From Acidovorax sp. CF316 (lineage in GTDB: Bacteria > Pseudomonadota > Gammaproteobacteria > Burkholderiales > Burkholderiaceae_C), in NCBI RefSeq assembly GCF_000276605.1, contig NZ_AKJX01000122.1, positions 25,545-89,544 of the forward strand: a stretch of 64,000 nucleotides of DNA, given 5' to 3'. Below are positions 16,878 to 25,014 of this stretch, one piece after another; within the stretch, counting starts at the first letter, position 1; each line of letters starts with the position of its first letter. The translations under genes were made by a program, and so were the position numbers. Below the pieces are notes generated by a model. The model was given only the letters and a program-made list of their open reading frames with translations, was not told the DNA's origin and ran no database searches.

Positions 16878-17618
16878 TCAGCTGCGCGCCGCCACCATCG
16901 CCGCGAACCGGCTGAGCACGCTGCCCGCGTCCGGTGTTGCGTTGACATGGTCACCCAGCGCCCCGTCGACATGGTTCACATAGGCCTGCATCGCCTGCGC
17001 CGAAAATTCCGGGTGGAACTGCACGCCCCAGCCGCAGCCGCCCACGCGAAAGGCCTGGTGCGGTTCCAGATCACTGCGCGCCAGCAGCACGGCCCCCTGC
17101 GGCAGGCCCAGCACCGATTGGTAGTGCACCAGTTGCGCCGGGAACTGGTCGGGCAGCCCTGCCAGCAGCGCGTCCTGCGCAGCATCTGGCATCAACCGTA
17201 CGGTGTGCGTGCCCACCTCCGGCCCGCCAGGCAGGTCGTCCACCTGCCCGCCAAACGCGTGCGCCAGCAACTGGTGCCCGTAGCAGATGCCGAGCACCGG
17301 CACCTGCGCCTCGACACAACGCCGCATCCACAGCGCGAGCCGCTCGCTCCACGGCTCGCGGTGCGACACCATGGCATGCGAGCCGCTGACCACCACGGCC
17401 GACAGCGCTGACGGATCGGGAAGATCGGCCGACTCTTGCTGCGCATCGATGCGCCGCTGGGGCAGTGCATCCCCCAGGCCGGCGGCGATCCAGTCGTCGA
17501 AATCGCCCTGGGCGGCGCGTATGCCGGGGAAGGTCTTTCCGGCGGCGACGATGAGGATAGGTTTGCGGAAGGGGCTTGGATCGGGGCTTGCGGTCATGTG
17601 TGCAGCGGCAGGGGTCAT
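16878..17618 (-). CDS. Class I glutamine amidotransferase (GMP synthase-like)
   Basis: The 246-residue protein has the amidotransferase triad of the GATase1 fold: nucleophile Cys in 'VLGICYGHQLLAHAFGG' and the His-Glu pair in 'VQFHPEFS'. A proximal 'VVVSGSHAMVSHREPW' is the oxyanion-side motif. It lacks the GMP synthetase ATP-pyrophosphatase domain and is therefore a stand-alone amidotransferase, as in the YfeJ/GuaA-like group that hydrolyses glutamine or gamma-glutamyl compounds. An in-frame ATG at 17597 is an equally possible start. Substrate is not known. Confidence 0.85.
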   Translation of the reverse strand: MTPAAAHMTASPDPSPFRKPILIVAAGKTFPGIRAAQGDFDDWIAAGLGDALPQRRIDAQQESADLPDPSALSAVVVSGSHAMVSHREPWSERLALWMRRCVEAQVPVLGICYGHQLLAHAFGGQVDDLPGGPEVGTHTVRLMPDAAQDALLAGLPDQFPAQLVHYQSVLGLPQGAVLLARSDLEPHQAFRVGGCGWGVQFHPEFSAQAMQAYVNHVDGALGDHVNATPDAGSVLSRFAAMVAARS

Positions 17619-17621
17619 CCA

Positions 17622-17645
17622 GAAAAAAAGCGCCCCAAAGGGCGC
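17622..17645 (-). terminator. Intrinsic terminator (minus strand)
   Basis: Read on the minus strand, a 6-bp GC stem GCGCCC/GGGCGC with a 4-nt loop is followed by seven Ts. It is placed to end the minus-strand transcript of the cysteine desulfurase fusion gene. A tRNA-tail-like sequence ending in GCCA lies just before it. Confidence 0.75.
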
Positions 17646-17788
17646 CTGTGGTTCCTGTCATTGGCAGAGACCGTGGTCGCCGGAACCTGGATGCGTAAAC
17701 GATTTTATCTGTGCGCGGCCTCCAGAAAACCCATGTGCAGCCGGGGCGCGCAGTCCGATGCAATGGACGCCCCGATCCTCACATCCGT

Positions 17789-19894
17789 TCAACGGGCAAG
17801 GGCCGGCGGTATTGCCTGTGCCGTCCAGAGTGCCAGGCCGCCCTCCAGGCTCCAGGCGTTGGCATGGCCCAGGCGGCGCAGTGCGCGCGCCGCCTGCGCG
17901 CTGCGGTTGCCGCTGCGGCAGTAGAACAGCACGGGCCTGTCGGCCTCCAGCCCCAGCCAGGTGGGCAAGGCATTGAGCAGGCTGCCCAGGGGAACCGCCT
18001 GAACATTCGGGTGGACGCCTTGCCCCAGATCGGGCCTGTCGCCCAGCGCGTGCTCGTAGGGTTCACGCACGTCGACCAGAAGCGGGGCTGGGGACGTCCC
18101 GAACTGCAGGTGCAATCGCTCCCGGGACAGCGTCAGGGCCTCTGGCTCGGTATGCAGTGCCTTGGAGCACTCGGCCTGGCCCAGGGTCCAGGCGAAGTGC
18201 TGTGCATCGTCGTGACCGGGCAGCAGCAGCGCATGGGGTGCCAAGGCCTGGGTCAACCAGTGCAGGGAGCCCGCGTCTGCCATGGCGGCGGCTCCCACAA
18301 AGGCCAGCTGGCCTTGGTCGAGCGTGTGCAGGGCATAGGCGCCTGCATCGGCGCTGTGCCCGGGTGGCGCCAGCTGCGTGATGCGGTGGTGACCCAGCTG
18401 AATCTGGTGCTCGCCCTGCGGCCACCCCAGGGGTTCGACGGCCCCCAGCGCCTGCATGGACTCCGGAAAGGCGGCGCACAGTGTGGCCACCGATGCGGCA
18501 TGTGCGATGCGGCTGGTGGTTGCCAGCACCGCGACCAGGGTGTGGTGGTGGCGGCGCTGCCACTGCGTGATCTGTTCGGTATGTGCGGGCAGGGGGTCGA
18601 TGAGCACGCAGTGGCGGCGGGTCGCATCGGCCACCAGGTAGCAGCAGGCGCCATCGACCACGAAGCGGGTCACCAGACCGGTGGGCGTGGTGTTGCCAGC
18701 GGGCGCATGGACCGTCAAGCCATGGGCGCGCAGCGAGGCGCCGCAGGCGCGGATGCGTGCACAGGCACGCTCGATGAGCTCACAGGAGTCGGCCGCACCG
18801 AAGGACAGGCGCACGGCCGCCGAACTCTGCCAGGCGGGCATGCCCATGGCCTCCAGCACATAGCTGGGTTGGGCCTTGGCCGCGCTGCAGGCTGAGCCAC
18901 CGCTGACGCGCAGGCCGGCGGCATCGAACAGGTCCAGCAGCAGCCTGGAAGCAAGGCCGGGCACGGCGAAGTTCAGCGTCGTCGGCAGGCTCAGCGATGG
19001 CGGGGCATTGAATACCAGCCCGGGGAAGGCGTCGGTCAGCGCCAACGCCAGGCGCTCGCGGTGCGCCAACAGCGTCTCCTGGTCCGCAAAGGTGTCCCCC
19101 GCTTCCAGCGCCCGCAGCACCTCGCCCAGCGCGGCAATGCCCGCGATGTTCTCGGTCCCTGCGCGCAGCGCGCCTTCCTGCCCACCCCCTGTCATCAGCG
19201 GGGTGAAGGGTGCGCCTTCGCGCACGTACAGCATGCCGATCCCCTTGGGCGCATAGAGCTTGTGCCCCGAAAAGGGGGCGTAGTCGATGCGGCGCTCGGC
19301 CAGATGCAGTGGCAATTTGCCGAGGGCCTGCACGCTGTCGACCAGCCACAGCGCAGTGCTGCCCGCCAGTGCCGCGCGGATGCCGTCGAGGTCGCTGACC
19401 ACGCCGGTCTCGTTGTTGGCTGCCATCGTGCACACCAGCCCGGCCTGCGGCGCCTGCAGGCGCAGCCAGGCCAGGTCGTGCCGGCCCTGGTGGTCCACCG
19501 GGATGGCGCGCACCGGCAAGTGCACGCCCAGCAGGGCATTCCAGTGCCTGAGTGCCTCCGGCACCGCCTTGTGTTCGGTGGCCCCGTAGAGCAGCTGCAG
19601 GGGTTGTTGGGTTTCTCCGGCATCGCGTCGGCGGCGCAGTTCGGTCAGGGCCGACAGCACCGCGGTCTGTATGCCCTCGGTGGCGCCACTGGTGAAGCAC
19701 AGTTGGCCACCGGCCGCACCCAGCAAGCGGCGGGCGCGGTCCCGCACCTGCTCCATGAGCGCCCGGGCCTTCAGGCCGCTGCCATGGATGCTGCTGGGGT
19801 TGCCAAAGGCTTCGCCCATCACCGCCAGAGCCGCCAGGCGGGCCTGGGGGAGTACCGGTGTCGTGGCGTTGGCATCGAGATAAATTTCTTCCAT
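17789..19894 (-). CDS. Cysteine desulfurase / MBL-like / rhodanese fusion
   Basis: The 701-residue protein joins three sulfur-handling modules. Residues about 1-385 are a NifS/IscS-type class V aminotransferase with the PLP lysine in 'FSGHKLYAPKGIG' and the catalytic cysteine loop 'VSGGSACSAAK'. Residues about 395-590 resemble a persulfide dioxygenase-type metallo-beta-lactamase fold ('CVLIDPLPAHTEQI', 'LAPPGHSADAG', 'LLPGHDD'), but the expected THxHADH metal motif reads 'ATTSRIAHA', so metal binding is doubtful. Residues about 600-701 are a rhodanese with active Cys in 'LFYCRSGNRS'. The start at 19894 follows the family ('EEIYLDANATTPV'). It is divergent from an Lrp-type gene 88 bp away, which suggests cysteine-responsive control and a role in moving cysteine sulfur to persulfide or thiosulfate acceptors. 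Confidence 0.85.
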   Translation of the reverse strand: MEEIYLDANATTPVLPQARLAALAVMGEAFGNPSSIHGSGLKARALMEQVRDRARRLLGAAGGQLCFTSGATEGIQTAVLSALTELRRRRDAGETQQPLQLLYGATEHKAVPEALRHWNALLGVHLPVRAIPVDHQGRHDLAWLRLQAPQAGLVCTMAANNETGVVSDLDGIRAALAGSTALWLVDSVQALGKLPLHLAERRIDYAPFSGHKLYAPKGIGMLYVREGAPFTPLMTGGGQEGALRAGTENIAGIAALGEVLRALEAGDTFADQETLLAHRERLALALTDAFPGLVFNAPPSLSLPTTLNFAVPGLASRLLLDLFDAAGLRVSGGSACSAAKAQPSYVLEAMGMPAWQSSAAVRLSFGAADSCELIERACARIRACGASLRAHGLTVHAPAGNTTPTGLVTRFVVDGACCYLVADATRRHCVLIDPLPAHTEQITQWQRRHHHTLVAVLATTSRIAHAASVATLCAAFPESMQALGAVEPLGWPQGEHQIQLGHHRITQLAPPGHSADAGAYALHTLDQGQLAFVGAAAMADAGSLHWLTQALAPHALLLPGHDDAQHFAWTLGQAECSKALHTEPEALTLSRERLHLQFGTSPAPLLVDVREPYEHALGDRPDLGQGVHPNVQAVPLGSLLNALPTWLGLEADRPVLFYCRSGNRSAQAARALRRLGHANAWSLEGGLALWTAQAIPPALAR

Positions 19895-19941
19895 GGCGCC
19901 AAATTCTCGGCGAGCCCACGCAGCAAGGGCTTGCAATCTTT

Positions 19942-19952
19942 CCAAAAATTGG
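19942..19952 (+). promoter_or_regulatory. Palindrome in the divergent Lrp/desulfurase promoter
   Basis: CCAAAAATTGG is a symmetric AT-rich site in the 88-bp divergent region. AT-rich palindromes of this size are typical Lrp/AsnC operators, and the adjacent gene encodes such a regulator, so it is a candidate autoregulatory site. Confidence 0.35.
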
Positions 19953-19982
19953 CCAAAAAAATGGAACTAAAATCTAAAAATC

Positions 19983-20459
19983 ATGGCAAAAGTAAAATTG
20001 GATTCTATTGATTGCAAATTGATAGAGATTCTTCAGGTCGATGCCGAAACACCGATCGCGGACATGTCAGCCCGCGTGGGCCTCTCGGCCACCCCCTGCT
20101 GGCGGCGCGTCCAGCGCCTCAAGGAGATGGGGGTGATCACCCGCCACGTCGCCCTGGTGGACGCAGCCAAGGTGAACGTAGGGGTCACGGTGTTCGTGTC
20201 GGTGCGCACGAGCACCCACACCGAGGAGTGGTTCGAGCGCTTTCGCGCCACGGTCCAGGCCATTCCCGAGGTGGTGGAGTTCTACCGCATGAGCGGTGAC
20301 GTGGACTACCTGCTGCGCGTCGTGGTGCCCGACATCGCCGCCTATGGCAAGGTGTACAAGCGCCTGATCGCCGGCACCCAGCTGTTCGACGTGTCTTCCA
20401 GTTTTGCGATGGAAGAGTTGAAGTTCACGACGGCGTTGCCTCTGTCCTATGTTGAGTAG
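19983..20459 (+). CDS. Lrp/AsnC-family regulator (DecR-like)
   Basis: The 158-residue protein has an N-terminal helix-turn-helix ('SARVGLSATPCWRRVQRLKEMG') and the Lrp ligand-binding RAM domain ('VVEFYRMSGDVDYLLRVVVPD'). The family members closest in pattern, DecR/YbaO, respond to cysteine and activate cysteine detoxification. Its divergent position next to a cysteine desulfurase/rhodanese fusion supports the same role here, though this is inference. An upstream AT-rich region with the CCAAAAATTGG palindrome may hold its operator. Confidence 0.88.
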   Translation: MAKVKLDSIDCKLIEILQVDAETPIADMSARVGLSATPCWRRVQRLKEMGVITRHVALVDAAKVNVGVTVFVSVRTSTHTEEWFERFRATVQAIPEVVEFYRMSGDVDYLLRVVVPDIAAYGKVYKRLIAGTQLFDVSSSFAMEELKFTTALPLSYVE

Positions 20460-20517
20460 AACGGCTGCCGGGCTGGTGGGCAGGCCGATATCCACCTGCT
20501 GTATGGGTGGGGAGGAC

Positions 20518-20580
20518 AAAAAGGCGCCTGGGAAGGTGCATGTTTGCTTGATACCTGGCGAGGACCGTGGTTTCGAACCA
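20518..20580 (-). other. Decayed tRNA 3' end plus terminator (putative att site)
   Basis: On the minus strand this reads as a tRNA tail (GGTTCGAAACC-like T-arm, an acceptor strand and CGCCA) followed by AGCAAACATGC and a decayed GC hairpin with a T-run. The 26 nt at 20523-20548 match 22787-22812, next to the intact tRNA-Ser, at 23 positions. The T-stem and terminator stem carry mismatches. Together with the intact copy it brackets a 2.3-kb, lower-GC segment, as expected for an integration at a tRNA 3' end. Confidence 0.55.
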
Positions 20581-20628
20581 AAGTAATCTCATACTCTACT
20601 TCAGCCCATTTCACAGAGTTGCACGCCT

Positions 20629-21666
20629 ATGTCATCTCCCCTGTCTCCAATGCTGGTTCAGTACCTCGTTGGACTCTGCTGTTTGCGATGGGGATCGGAA
20701 GCCGTCGATGTCACCCTGGGTGACTACGTCCTTGACAGCGCGGCCGGTAAAGAAAGAGACGTGGATGTCACCGTGAGGGTAAACGCAGGAGCCGAGGGCG
20801 TTTTTGCCTTCATGGGCTACGAAGTGAAAAAAGAGGCGCTGCCTCTAGACGTGACAGTCGTCGAACAGCTTTCCGCAAAGCTGAAAGACATGGAAGAAAT
20901 CACTCATCGGGCAATTGTCTCAACCTCTGGGTACACAGAAGCAGCACGTAAGAAGGCATCAGCGCACGGAATCACGCTATATGAGCTGAAGCGTTGGACG
21001 CGCCCAGTGAACGAACAATTTCCGTCGTTCTCAGAAACCAGCGTGAGCATTGAGCACTTCTTTATGACAGGTCGTGTAAGCCTGTATTGGGTCAATTGGC
21101 ATATGAAGGTGGTTTGCGCGAACCGGCACAAGCCCTTCGCTATCAACGATACGGATGCAGTCCTCGCAAAAAGCGGAAAGGCCCACAAGAAATTCACTTC
21201 CTTTGGTGACCTAAAAAATGAGCTCTACCTTCGATCAACCGAGACGCTAATTCAGTTCGACCACGTTCGGGCTGTGATGGAGACTTTCCCGATTCCGAAC
21301 CCGGTGGAGGGAGGCTGGGAAGGAGGCCCAGCATGGCCATATGCCCACACACTAGATGTGTCAGGGGATGCCGCACACCTAAAAGTCGACGACGAGGTAC
21401 TGGCAATAGCAAACATCACGATTGCAGGGCAGCTGCAATGGCAAAAGCATGGCGAGAGGGCTCTCTACTATGTCATGGAAGACGTGGAAGCAAAGAGCGC
21501 TTTTGCTGGCGCGATTGTGTTTCCTGAACTGCGCGCTGGAGAGATGAAAGCCCTCATCGTCTCTCCTAGATCTCGAGAAGTAGACGTGAGATTCGTTCAG
21601 TTGCTAGAAAAGCAACTGAACATCCTGAAGGGGGTCAGTCTCACTCGCGAAGGCGAGTCTACTTAA
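20629..21666 (+). CDS. PD-(D/E)xK nuclease-like protein (Mrr-type)
   Basis: The N-terminal third has the order of a restriction-endonuclease-like fold: Asp in 'KERDVDVTVR' (D44/D46), the ExK motif in 'GYEVKKEALPLDV' (E65, K67) and the following 'VVEQLSAKL' helix, then 'RAIVSTSGYTEAARKKA' and 'GITLYEL' as in Mrr_cat-type enzymes that act on tagged or foreign DNA. The remaining 220 residues match no domain I know and may be specificity or partner-binding. No methyltransferase or helicase is adjacent. Base composition is lower in GC than the flanking genes, consistent with transfer. It is convergent with the DUF4145 gene. No strong ribosome-binding site is visible. Confidence 0.6.
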   Translation: MSSPLSPMLVQYLVGLCCLRWGSEAVDVTLGDYVLDSAAGKERDVDVTVRVNAGAEGVFAFMGYEVKKEALPLDVTVVEQLSAKLKDMEEITHRAIVSTSGYTEAARKKASAHGITLYELKRWTRPVNEQFPSFSETSVSIEHFFMTGRVSLYWVNWHMKVVCANRHKPFAINDTDAVLAKSGKAHKKFTSFGDLKNELYLRSTETLIQFDHVRAVMETFPIPNPVEGGWEGGPAWPYAHTLDVSGDAAHLKVDDEVLAIANITIAGQLQWQKHGERALYYVMEDVEAKSAFAGAIVFPELRAGEMKALIVSPRSREVDVRFVQLLEKQLNILKGVSLTREGEST

Positions 21667-21675
21667 GGCGCTGTG

Positions 21676-21798
21676 GTGCGGTTTCTGGACTCGATAGGTG
21701 GTGCGCTTCACATCCAGCATGAGGGCTTCGAGGTGGACGGCCTGGAGGTCAAGGCCCACCTCGACTTCGGCTGCGGCTGGGCTGCTCTGGTGGGCTGA
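21676..21798 (+). pseudogene. 40-codon remnant, possibly phage capsid-derived
   Basis: A GTG-initiated fragment ends '...GFEVDGLEVKAHLDFGCG...LVG' before its stop. The 'DGLEVKAHLDFG' type ending is reminiscent of phage major capsid protein C-termini, from memory only, and the strong terminator downstream fits the end of a structural gene. It is GC-rich, unlike the gene to its left. It may equally be a chance frame. Confidence 0.25.
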
Positions 21799-21912
21799 GT
21801 CAAGAGCACCGGCATGAACTGAAGCGATAGAGCATTACTCGGCGAGTGACCTGGAACAATCAAACCCCCAGAGCACGCGGCAGCGACCTTCACGCTGCGT
21901 GGCGTGCACCAG

Positions 21913-21941
21913 CCCCGCATGGTTCGCCATGCGGGCTTTTT
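21913..21941 (+). terminator. Strong intrinsic terminator
   Basis: A 9-bp perfect stem CCCGCATGG/CCATGCGGG closed by a stable TTCG tetraloop is followed by CTTTTT. It would end transcripts from the nuclease-like gene or from the lost gene whose remnant lies just upstream. Confidence 0.85.
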
Positions 21942-22030
21942 GTGGGGGAATAGAGGGCAACCGGGTCGTCCCTCTGATCGGGCGGGGCTATACGGTCACC
22001 TTGGGGTGACACTATCTGTGAACAGCCCAC

Positions 22031-22744
22031 TCATGCCTTTGGGATAGCTTTACTGACACCCAACTCTTTCATTTTGGCAATCCGACTGGCTTTGTCAGCA
22101 CGCGCCACGTACCACTCACGGTCCAGAAGGTGGATGAGCTTAAGCAGTGTCTCGGCTTCGCCTGGCTCAACGTCAACAATGAGGCTCACATTTTGTTCAG
22201 GGTGTGCGCCAATGTTCCCTATGCTTTTGACGGCCGTCATTGCGTCATAGAGGTCTGAATCGCATCGGTCCTGAATAGCTTCAAGCTCCGCGTGAAGGGT
22301 TTTCTTTCCCGTCACCGAGAAGAAGTCTCGCACCATACCCTGAAGGGCCCGACGAGCTAGCGTTGCGGAGGCCTTGGGGCTCAAAGAAGCAATTAAATAT
22401 GCTTCGTTGTAGTCCTCTCCAACATGTTTCGGCACTCCCGCCGAAAGTGGCTGAGCACAAGTGGGAAGAAACGTGAATTCACCAACTCCCACCTGTCTTG
22501 TACGGTCTACATCCGGGTAGCTTGGGTTCTGCTTGTCGCGAGTGGCTCGATGAACGGTGACTTTGAAAAATTGAGCCCTGCAGCTGCGATTGGGACAGTC
22601 AATCAGTACGCCGCCCACGGCGACCCCGGAGTCGTCTGGTGAGGCAGACGTCATGAGCCCCATCCTTTTCTCATGGAAATTTGGCCCGGTGATCGTCGTG
22701 TGCACTCCACACGTCGGGCATACCCAATTAAACGCGTCTGCCAT
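22031..22744 (-). CDS. DUF4145-domain protein with zinc ribbon
   Basis: The start at 22744 follows an AGAGAGGG ribosome-binding site. The 237-residue protein opens with two CxxC-like pairs ('WVCPTCGVHT' and 'DCPNRSCRAQF') that probably bind zinc. A central helical region then matches the DUF4145 pattern ('SPKASATLARRALQGMVRDFF', 'AMTAVKSIGNIGAHP'). DUF4145 domains are often found in or near restriction and other defence proteins; their biochemical role is not settled. The gene is convergent with the nuclease-like gene and lies immediately next to the intact tRNA-Ser. Confidence 0.75.
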   Translation of the reverse strand: MADAFNWVCPTCGVHTTITGPNFHEKRMGLMTSASPDDSGVAVGGVLIDCPNRSCRAQFFKVTVHRATRDKQNPSYPDVDRTRQVGVGEFTFLPTCAQPLSAGVPKHVGEDYNEAYLIASLSPKASATLARRALQGMVRDFFSVTGKKTLHAELEAIQDRCDSDLYDAMTAVKSIGNIGAHPEQNVSLIVDVEPGEAETLLKLIHLLDREWYVARADKASRIAKMKELGVSKAIPKA

Positions 22745-22781
22745 CGCTACCCTCTCTGGTGGGCTGATTGGTGGGTGAAAC

Positions 22782-22803
22782 AAAAAAGCGCCTGGAAAGG
22801 CGC
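22782..22803 (-). terminator. Terminator of tRNA-Ser
   Basis: Read on the minus strand, the stem GCGCC-TTTCCA-GGCGC is followed by six Ts, 17 bp after the encoded CCA of the tRNA. Confidence 0.8.
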
Positions 22804-22819
22804 ATGTTTGCTGGGGATC

Positions 22820-22907
22820 TGGCGGAGACTGTGAGATTCGAACTCACGGACGGTTGCCCGTCGGCAGTTTTCAAGACTGCTGGTTTAAACCGCTCACCCA
22901 AGTCTCC
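22820..22907 (-). tRNA. tRNA-Ser (anticodon UGA)
   Basis: The 88-nt minus-strand sequence folds as a class II tRNA. The acceptor pairs GGAGACT with AGTCTCC, the anticodon arm is CAGT-CTTGAAA-ACTG with anticodon TGA, a long variable arm follows, and the T-arm contains TTCGAAT. The discriminator G and a genomically encoded CCA are present. Class II shape and the anticodon assign serine. Its 3' end is the putative integration site of the island at 20.5-22.8 kb. Confidence 0.97.
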
Positions 22908-22926
22908 GGGAGGGAAGGCGCGTATT

Positions 22927-23625
22927 CTAGCCGGCTGCAGCGGCCCCTGCCTTGGTCAGCATGCCCTTGGTCTCGATGAAGCGCACCACCTCGGCCAGGC
23001 CGGCCAGGGTTTTCAGGTTGGTCATCACGAAGGGGCGCAGGCCCTGGGGCGTGGTGCGCATGCGCACGGTGTCCGACTCCATCACCGACAGGTCGGCGCC
23101 CACATGCGGGGCCAGGTCGGTCTTGTTGATGATGAACAGGTCGCTCTTGGTGATGCCGGGGCCGCCCTTGCGCGGGATTTTTTCGCCGGCGGCCACGTCG
23201 ATCACGTAGATGGTCAGGTCCGACAGCTCGGGGCTGAAGGTGGCGGCCAGGTTGTCGCCGCCGCTCTCCACGAACACCACGTCGGCATTGGGGAACTGCT
23301 CCAGCATGCGGTCGATGGCTTCGAGGTTGATCGAGGCGTCTTCGCGGATCGCCGTGTGCGGGCAGCCGCCCGTTTCCACGCCCAGGATGCGCTCGGCGGG
23401 CAGGGCGCCGCTCACCGTCAGCAGGCGCTGGTCTTCCTTGGTGTAGATGTCGTTGGTGATGGCGATCAGGTCGTAGTCATCGCGCATGGCCTTGCACAGC
23501 ATTTCGAGCAAGGTGGTCTTGCCCGAGCCCACGGGGCCGCCGATGCCCACGCGCAGCGGGGGCAGGTGCTTGGTGCGGTTGGGAACGTGGTGCAGCGCGC
23601 TGGTGTGGGTCGTGGTGGTCGTCAT
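22927..23625 (-). CDS. ureG: Urease accessory GTPase UreG
   Basis: The 232-residue protein has the SIMIBI GTPase P-loop '[19 protein letters not shown]', the nickel-relay 'CPH' motif in '[15 protein letters not shown]', the 'ESGGDNL' switch and the guanine-specificity 'NKTD'. UreG hydrolyses GTP to drive nickel delivery to apo-urease together with UreF, UreD and UreE. A His-containing N-terminal extension (~25 residues) precedes the usual start. It overlaps ureF by 4 bp (ATGA), indicating translational coupling, and is the last gene of the operon, just upstream of tRNA-Ser. Confidence 0.97.
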   Translation of the reverse strand: MTTTTTHTSALHHVPNRTKHLPPLRVGIGGPVGSGKTTLLEMLCKAMRDDYDLIAITNDIYTKEDQRLLTVSGALPAERILGVETGGCPHTAIREDASINLEAIDRMLEQFPNADVVFVESGGDNLAATFSPELSDLTIYVIDVAAGEKIPRKGGPGITKSDLFIINKTDLAPHVGADLSVMESDTVRMRTTPQGLRPFVMTNLKTLAGLAEVVRFIETKGMLTKAGAAAAG

Positions 23626-24341
23626 GATCTGAAAAGGCGGGAGTATTGGGTTTCGTGCCGGGCCGAAAGAATGGCCAGCATCGGGGAAAAGGCCTGGCGC
23701 TCGCCATCGGGCAGCGCCAGCGCGTAGGTGGCGGCTTCGGGGATGGCCTGGGCGAGCCTGGCCAGGATGCGCTGGCCCGCGCTCTGGCCCAGGGCCATGG
23801 ACTTGAGCGCAGCCTGCACCATGTTCTCGGCCCAGCCGAAGGCAAAGGCCAGCAGCACGTCGTAGACCGAGGCCTCGGTGGTCGATGCGGCCAGCGCAAA
23901 GGCCACGGGGTAGGTGGGCGGCAGCGCGGCCAGGGCCTGCACGGCCGGCATGCGCGCCGCATCGCCCTGGTGCTGGTTGCGCAGCCAGTCGGCCAGCGAG
24001 CGGCCCATCTGTTCGGTCTGCAGGCGCAGCTCGCTGGTCTCGCGCGTGTGCAGCACCCAGTCGTTGAGCTCGCGCACATGCGCCATGTCGGCCTGGCGCC
24101 AGGCGCCCACGGCCTGGGCCACCACGGCCAGGTCGCTGCGCGCCTGGGTGATGTGCAGCTGGTCCAGCAGCCAGGCGGCCACCGCCGCCTCGGACGCCAC
24201 GCCGGCCGTCTCGATGGCGCTCTCCAGCCCCTCGGAATACGAGAACCCGCCCACGGGCAGCGCGGGCGAGGCCAGCCAGATCAGCTGCAGCAGGCTGGCC
24301 GCGGGCAGCGCCGTGGGGGCGGGGGGCTCGCGCATCATCAT
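23622..24341 (-). CDS. ureF: Urease accessory protein UreF
   Basis: The 239-residue all-helical protein shows UreF landmarks '[13 protein letters not shown]' near residue 30 and a C-terminal 'LFRS'. UreF bridges UreD-bound urease and UreG during nickel insertion. It lies between ureE (36-bp gap) and ureG (4-bp overlap). The three Met codons at the start leave a small uncertainty of one or two residues. Confidence 0.95.
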   Translation of the reverse strand: MMMREPPAPTALPAASLLQLIWLASPALPVGGFSYSEGLESAIETAGVASEAAVAAWLLDQLHITQARSDLAVVAQAVGAWRQADMAHVRELNDWVLHTRETSELRLQTEQMGRSLADWLRNQHQGDAARMPAVQALAALPPTYPVAFALAASTTEASVYDVLLAFAFGWAENMVQAALKSMALGQSAGQRILARLAQAIPEAATYALALPDGERQAFSPMLAILSARHETQYSRLFRS

Positions 24342-24377
24342 GGTATGGGTGGCTTGCGGTGCCGCCTGGTGCCGCGC

Positions 24378-24983
24378 TCAGTGCGCATGCTTGTGGCCGT
24401 GCCCGTCACCATGGCCGTGATCGTGGTCGTGGTCGTGATCGTGATCGTGCCCATGGTCATGGGCGTGTTCGTGTGCGTGGCCATGGTCGCCATGGCCATG
24501 CCCGTGGTGGCCGTGCCCGCCGCCATGCCCCGCCGCATAGGCGCCGCCCTCGGGCTCGAAGGCCATGTCCTTCGCCTGCACGATCAGGTGCATGGCGCGC
24601 AGCATGTCGGCCAGCACATGGTCGGGCTCGATCTTCAGGTGGTCGGGCTGCAGCTCGATGGGCACGTGGCGGTTGCCCAGGTGGTAGGCCGCGCGCACCA
24701 GGTCGAACGGCGTGCCGTGGTTCTTGCAGTGCGTGATGTAGAGCACTGCTTGCGGTGCCGCCAGCACGCGCACCAGCGAGCCGTCTTCGGCCACCAGCAC
24801 GTCGCCACCGCGCACCACGGTGCCGCGCGGCAGGAACACGCCCAGCTCCCGCCCGATGGAGTCGGTGGTGGAAAAGCGGCTCTTCTGGCGCACGTCCCAG
24901 TCGAGTTCGACCGTGGTGGCGCGCTTGAGCAGCACGGGGGCCAGGCCATGGCCTTGCGCGAGGAGTTTGCCGACGGAAATCAT
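24378..24983 (-). CDS. ureE: Urease nickel chaperone UreE with His-rich tail
   Basis: The 201-residue protein has the UreE N-terminal peptide-binding domain ('[11 protein letters not shown]'), the metal-binding domain ('[22 protein letters not shown]') and a C-terminal tail of about 50 residues made almost entirely of His, Asp and Gly. The interfacial His in 'GNRHVP' is the primary Ni site of the family; His-rich tails store or buffer additional nickel. The start at 24983 follows the family 'MISVGKLL'. The repetitive tail is encoded by near-tandem CAYGAC/CAYGGC codons, so its length may vary between strains. Confidence 0.95.
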   Translation of the reverse strand: MISVGKLLAQGHGLAPVLLKRATTVELDWDVRQKSRFSTTDSIGRELGVFLPRGTVVRGGDVLVAEDGSLVRVLAAPQAVLYITHCKNHGTPFDLVRAAYHLGNRHVPIELQPDHLKIEPDHVLADMLRAMHLIVQAKDMAFEPEGGAYAAGHGGGHGHHGHGHGDHGHAHEHAHDHGHDHDHDHDHDHGHGDGHGHKHAH

Positions 24984-25014
24984 GGATGCGAATACGGTAG
25001 AGAAGAGGTCGGGT

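Larger units (their letters stand above)
21667..22030. other. Non-coding gap with gene remnant and terminator
   Basis: This 364-bp gap between the two island genes holds a short open fragment (21676-21798) and a strong plus-strand terminator (21913-21941). The remainder shows no further gene, repeat or RNA that I can identify. Confidence 0.6.
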
